This document shows positions 21,689 to 24,354 of a stretch of DNA of 24,354 nucleotides, piece by piece. Position 1 is the first letter of the stretch. The number at the start of each line of letters is the position of its first letter. Under the pieces are notes generated by a model, which was given only the letters and a program-made list of their open reading frames with translations, ran no database searches and was not told the origin of the DNA. A program made the position numbers and the translations under genes. The DNA comes from a virus: positions 1 through 24,354 of IMG/VR virus record IMGVR_UViG_3300020174_000072. One strand, 5' to 3'.

Positions 21689-24354
21689 ATGGCTAAGACT
21701 ACAAGACAAACAGCAATATTTGGTGCGGAGGATTGGAAGAAGTTATACCAAACATTCCGTGAAGCAGACCTTCAGAGCTACGACTATGAGACCTTAAGAA
21801 AGTCAATGGTTGACTATCTCAGATTGTACTACCCTGAGACATTCAATGACTATGTGGAGTCATCAGAATTCGTAGCATTATTAGATCTCATAGCATTTAT
21901 GGGACAGGGCCTGTCGTTCCGTAGTGACCTAAATACCAGAGAAAACTTCCTTAGCACTGCCGAACGTAGAGATTCAGTAGTCAAGTTAGCAGAGCTTGTT
22001 GGATATACACCCAAACGTAACACCAACTCAGAGGGGTATCTAAAGGTAACCAGTGTCACAACTACCGAAAGCGTAATAGATTATAATGGTTTTAATCTAT
22101 CCGGACTAACAGTTAATTGGAATGATCCAACAAACGTTGATTGGTATGAGCAATTTGTTTCAATAATGAATGCGGCATTTGTCTCTGGACAACGTGTAGG
22201 TCGATCAGCCAACCAACAAGAAATATTAGGTATCACAACAGACGAATATGAATTTAACGTAGCGGCCGGATATCTACCAGTGATACCATTCCAACAAGAA
22301 GTAGATGGTAGAAGCATGGCATTTGAAGTAGTGTCGGCAACATCGGTAAACAAAACATTCATATATGAACCAGCACCACAGACGAACGGTCAGATGAACG
22401 TGCTGTATCGCAACGACAAACTAGGGTTTGGCAGTGCTAAAACTGGTTTCTTCTTTTACTTTAAACAAGGTTCATTGATCAGCCAGGACTTTACTGTACA
22501 GGAAAGGATAGCCAATAGGTCTGTAGATATTGACTTAGATGGAGTTAATAATAACGACGTCTGGCTTTTTGAAGTAGAGAATGAAGGACGAAGCCTAACT
22601 GAATGGAACAAGGTAGACAACATCTTTGGAGTGGGAGCGACACCAAGCACGAACAACCAATTAAGACGTGTGTTCTCTGTCAAGTCTAGAGGCAACGACC
22701 AAATTAGTTTAGTATTCGGAGACGGAGTTTTTGCTAAACAACCAGTAGGAACATTTAGAACGTTTCTACGTTCGTCAAACGGACTAGAATATGTCATAGA
22801 CCAATCTGATCTACAGAACGTACAGATATCATTGCCTTATGTCAGCAAGAACGGACGTAACGAAACATTATCATTTACATTAAGTCTAGAGACAACAATC
22901 ACAAATGCCAAGTTTAGAGAGAACTTGAACGAGATCAAAACCAGAGCACCTTCAAGTTACTACACACAGAACAGGATGGTCAATGGTGAGGATTATAATA
23001 ATTTTCCATACACACAATTTACTTCGATATTAAAATCAAAGGCAGTAGGAAGATCAAGTATTGGTCTGTCAAGATATCTTGATTTGTTAGATCCTACAGG
23101 GAAATATTCCAGCACAAACACATTCTGTTCAGATGGTATGATATATAGAAATTATGAGGATCCTAATTTTACATTTACATTTGTTGACAACAATGATATT
23201 TCAAACGTATTAGTAAATCAATTAGAGCCAGTGCTATCATCTAGGGCATTTACACACTTCTATCATGACAAGTTTGTAAGACCAAGCCTAACCAGTATTG
23301 ACATATTATGGCAACAAGCAACATCAACAACAAACCAGTCAACTGGATACTTTAAAAATAGTTTAGAGAACACCGTTCCTGTTGGTGGTACAGTTTCAAA
23401 CAATGCTAAATTTATTGATCAGGGAAGTTTAATTAAATTTGAGCCACCAACAGGATATTTCTTTGACAGTAACAATAGATTAAAAGCAGGCACACCAAGT
23501 GGAGCGAACGAAAAATTGGTCTTATGGTCAACAATCTCAGCGTTAACACTGGACGGTACTAATTTTGGTAACGGTAATCTAAGTGACGGATCCGGACCGG
23601 TAACATTGAATCAATTTGTTCCAACAGGAGCCATACCCACAGAAGTCATTGCCAAATTGGTCACTGATTTGCCGTCAGCATTTGAAACATCAATGATCGA
23701 ACAGGTTGAGCTATATAGAGATTTTGGCATAGGTTACGACAACGCAACATCATCATGGTATTTAATAACAGCTGACAACCTTGACAAGGATGCCGCTTGG
23801 TCATCATCATTTGCTAAGAATATTGACAGATTACAGCGTGACGCAAGTTGGTTAGTTCAGTTTACCACAGATGGTGAGACATACACTGTAAAATATAGAA
23901 ATCTAAACTATTATTTTGCGAGTGTACAGGAAAATAGATTCATATATGATACGAAAGATAAGATATTTGATCCTAAGACAGGCAAAACTGTTAATGATCT
24001 TGTTAATGTATTAAAAATGAACAGCAAACCTGATGTAAGTTCCAATCTTACCACAGATCTTAAATTAGATATCATTGGTCAGGAAGTGGAGACAGATGGT
24101 TTTATTGACAATTTTAAAGTGTTGGTCAGTTACGCAGACAGCGACAGCGACGGAGTGGCAGACGATCCGGATGTCTTCAAACAAATTGTTGCGCCAACGG
24201 TGAATGCTTCATCTAAAGTGATCTTCTTAGAGAAAACAACAGACTTTGACAATTTAGAAAGATACTTACCGGTAGCATCGGGTGTGATCAACACACTCTA
24301 TGCTGATTTAGATGCTATAGAACTAGCAAAGACAGAATATCTAAACGGTCAGGT
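21689..24354 (+). CDS. 6: Baseplate wedge protein gp6 (runs off the window)
   Basis: An open frame of 888 complete codons from ATG 21689 to the window end, without a stop. gp6 dimers form the inner ring of the baseplate that links the wedges. Recognised regions: DYETLRKSMVDYLRLYYPET, SSEFVALLDLIAFMGQGLSF and the following RSDLNTRENFLSTAERRDSV, KLAELVGYTPKR, ISLVFGDGVFAKQPVGTF, and VNGEDYNNFPYTQF near residue 431. T4 gp6 has 660 residues; this frame is already much longer, as in marine T4-like phages. A short aspartate run, YADSDSDGVADD, near residue 814 looks like a calcium-binding loop. It begins 69 bases after gp25 with a late box in the gap. Confidence 0.93.
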   Translation, partial: MAKTTRQTAIFGAEDWKKLYQTFREADLQSYDYETLRKSMVDYLRLYYPETFNDYVESSEFVALLDLIAFMGQGLSFRSDLNTRENFLSTAERRDSVVKLAELVGYTPKRNTNSEGYLKVTSVTTTESVIDYNGFNLSGLTVNWNDPTNVDWYEQFVSIMNAAFVSGQRVGRSANQQEILGITTDEYEFNVAAGYLPVIPFQQEVDGRSMAFEVVSATSVNKTFIYEPAPQTNGQMNVLYRNDKLGFGSAKTGFFFYFKQGSLISQDFTVQERIANRSVDIDLDGVNNNDVWLFEVENEGRSLTEWNKVDNIFGVGATPSTNNQLRRVFSVKSRGNDQISLVFGDGVFAKQPVGTFRTFLRSSNGLEYVIDQSDLQNVQISLPYVSKNGRNETLSFTLSLETTITNAKFRENLNEIKTRAPSSYYTQNRMVNGEDYNNFPYTQFTSILKSKAVGRSSIGLSRYLDLLDPTGKYSSTNTFCSDGMIYRNYEDPNFTFTFVDNNDISNVLVNQLEPVLSSRAFTHFYHDKFVRPSLTSIDILWQQATSTTNQSTGYFKNSLENTVPVGGTVSNNAKFIDQGSLIKFEPPTGYFFDSNNRLKAGTPSGANEKLVLWSTISALTLDGTNFGNGNLSDGSGPVTLNQFVPTGAIPTEVIAKLVTDLPSAFETSMIEQVELYRDFGIGYDNATSSWYLITADNLDKDAAWSSSFAKNIDRLQRDASWLVQFTTDGETYTVKYRNLNYYFASVQENRFIYDTKDKIFDPKTGKTVNDLVNVLKMNSKPDVSSNLTTDLKLDIIGQEVETDGFIDNFKVLVSYADSDSDGVADDPDVFKQIVAPTVNASSKVIFLEKTTDFDNLERYLPVASGVINTLYADLDAIELAKTEYLNGQ

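Overview
This window is a stretch of a T4-like myovirus genome, almost certainly marine. The DNA is AT-rich. It carries the T4 head genes 23 (partial), 22, 21, 67-like and 20, a tape measure gene, hub genes 26 and 51, the recombination nuclease pair 46/47, the late sigma factor 55, and the baseplate run 48, 53, large hub-like protein, 5, 25, 6 (partial). The protein forms (short gp51, long gp55, gp6 of more than 888 residues, a large protein between gp53 and gp5) are those I associate with phages of marine bacteria such as cyanophages or pelagiphages. The host itself cannot be read from this sequence. No integrase, tRNA, CRISPR array or insertion sequence was seen.

Layout. (1) 1-7353, minus strand: the head module, read from right to left as tape measure, portal gp20, a 73-residue protein, acidic core protein gp67-like, protease gp21, scaffold gp22 and major capsid gp23. 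(2) 7423-8483, plus strand: gp26-like zinc-ribbon protein and gp51-like domain, apparently joined by a -1 ribosomal frameshift. (3) 8484-9022, plus strand: an isolated unit with a near-consensus sigma70 promoter, an attenuator-like hairpin, a chain of leader hairpins, a start codon held in a hairpin loop, a 77-residue membrane protein and a strong terminator. (4) 9023-9492: about 470 bases without a credible gene, GC-richer than its surroundings and full of stems whose G-U pairs favour the minus strand; probably a structured non-coding RNA. (5) 9493-14710, minus strand: an operon of gp55, gp47, gp46, a radical SAM protein and a GIY-YIG nuclease, behind a consensus TTGACA/TATAAT promoter. (6) 14836-24354, plus strand: the baseplate module.

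Regulation. Two strong host-type promoters serve the gp55 operon and the 77-residue gene. Boxes of the T4 late type, (G/T/A)ATAAATA, precede gp20, tape measure, gp26, gp48, gp25, gp6, the 73-residue gene and, in weaker form, the gp67-like gene. This fits a scheme in which host RNA polymerase makes gp55 together with the gp46/47 nuclease, and gp55 then directs transcription of the virion genes.

The most notable points are the frameshift joining gp26 to gp51, which mirrors the lambda G/GT tail chaperones but is not part of the usual T4 description; the structured RNA at 9023-9492; and the layered RNA control in front of the 77-residue membrane protein.
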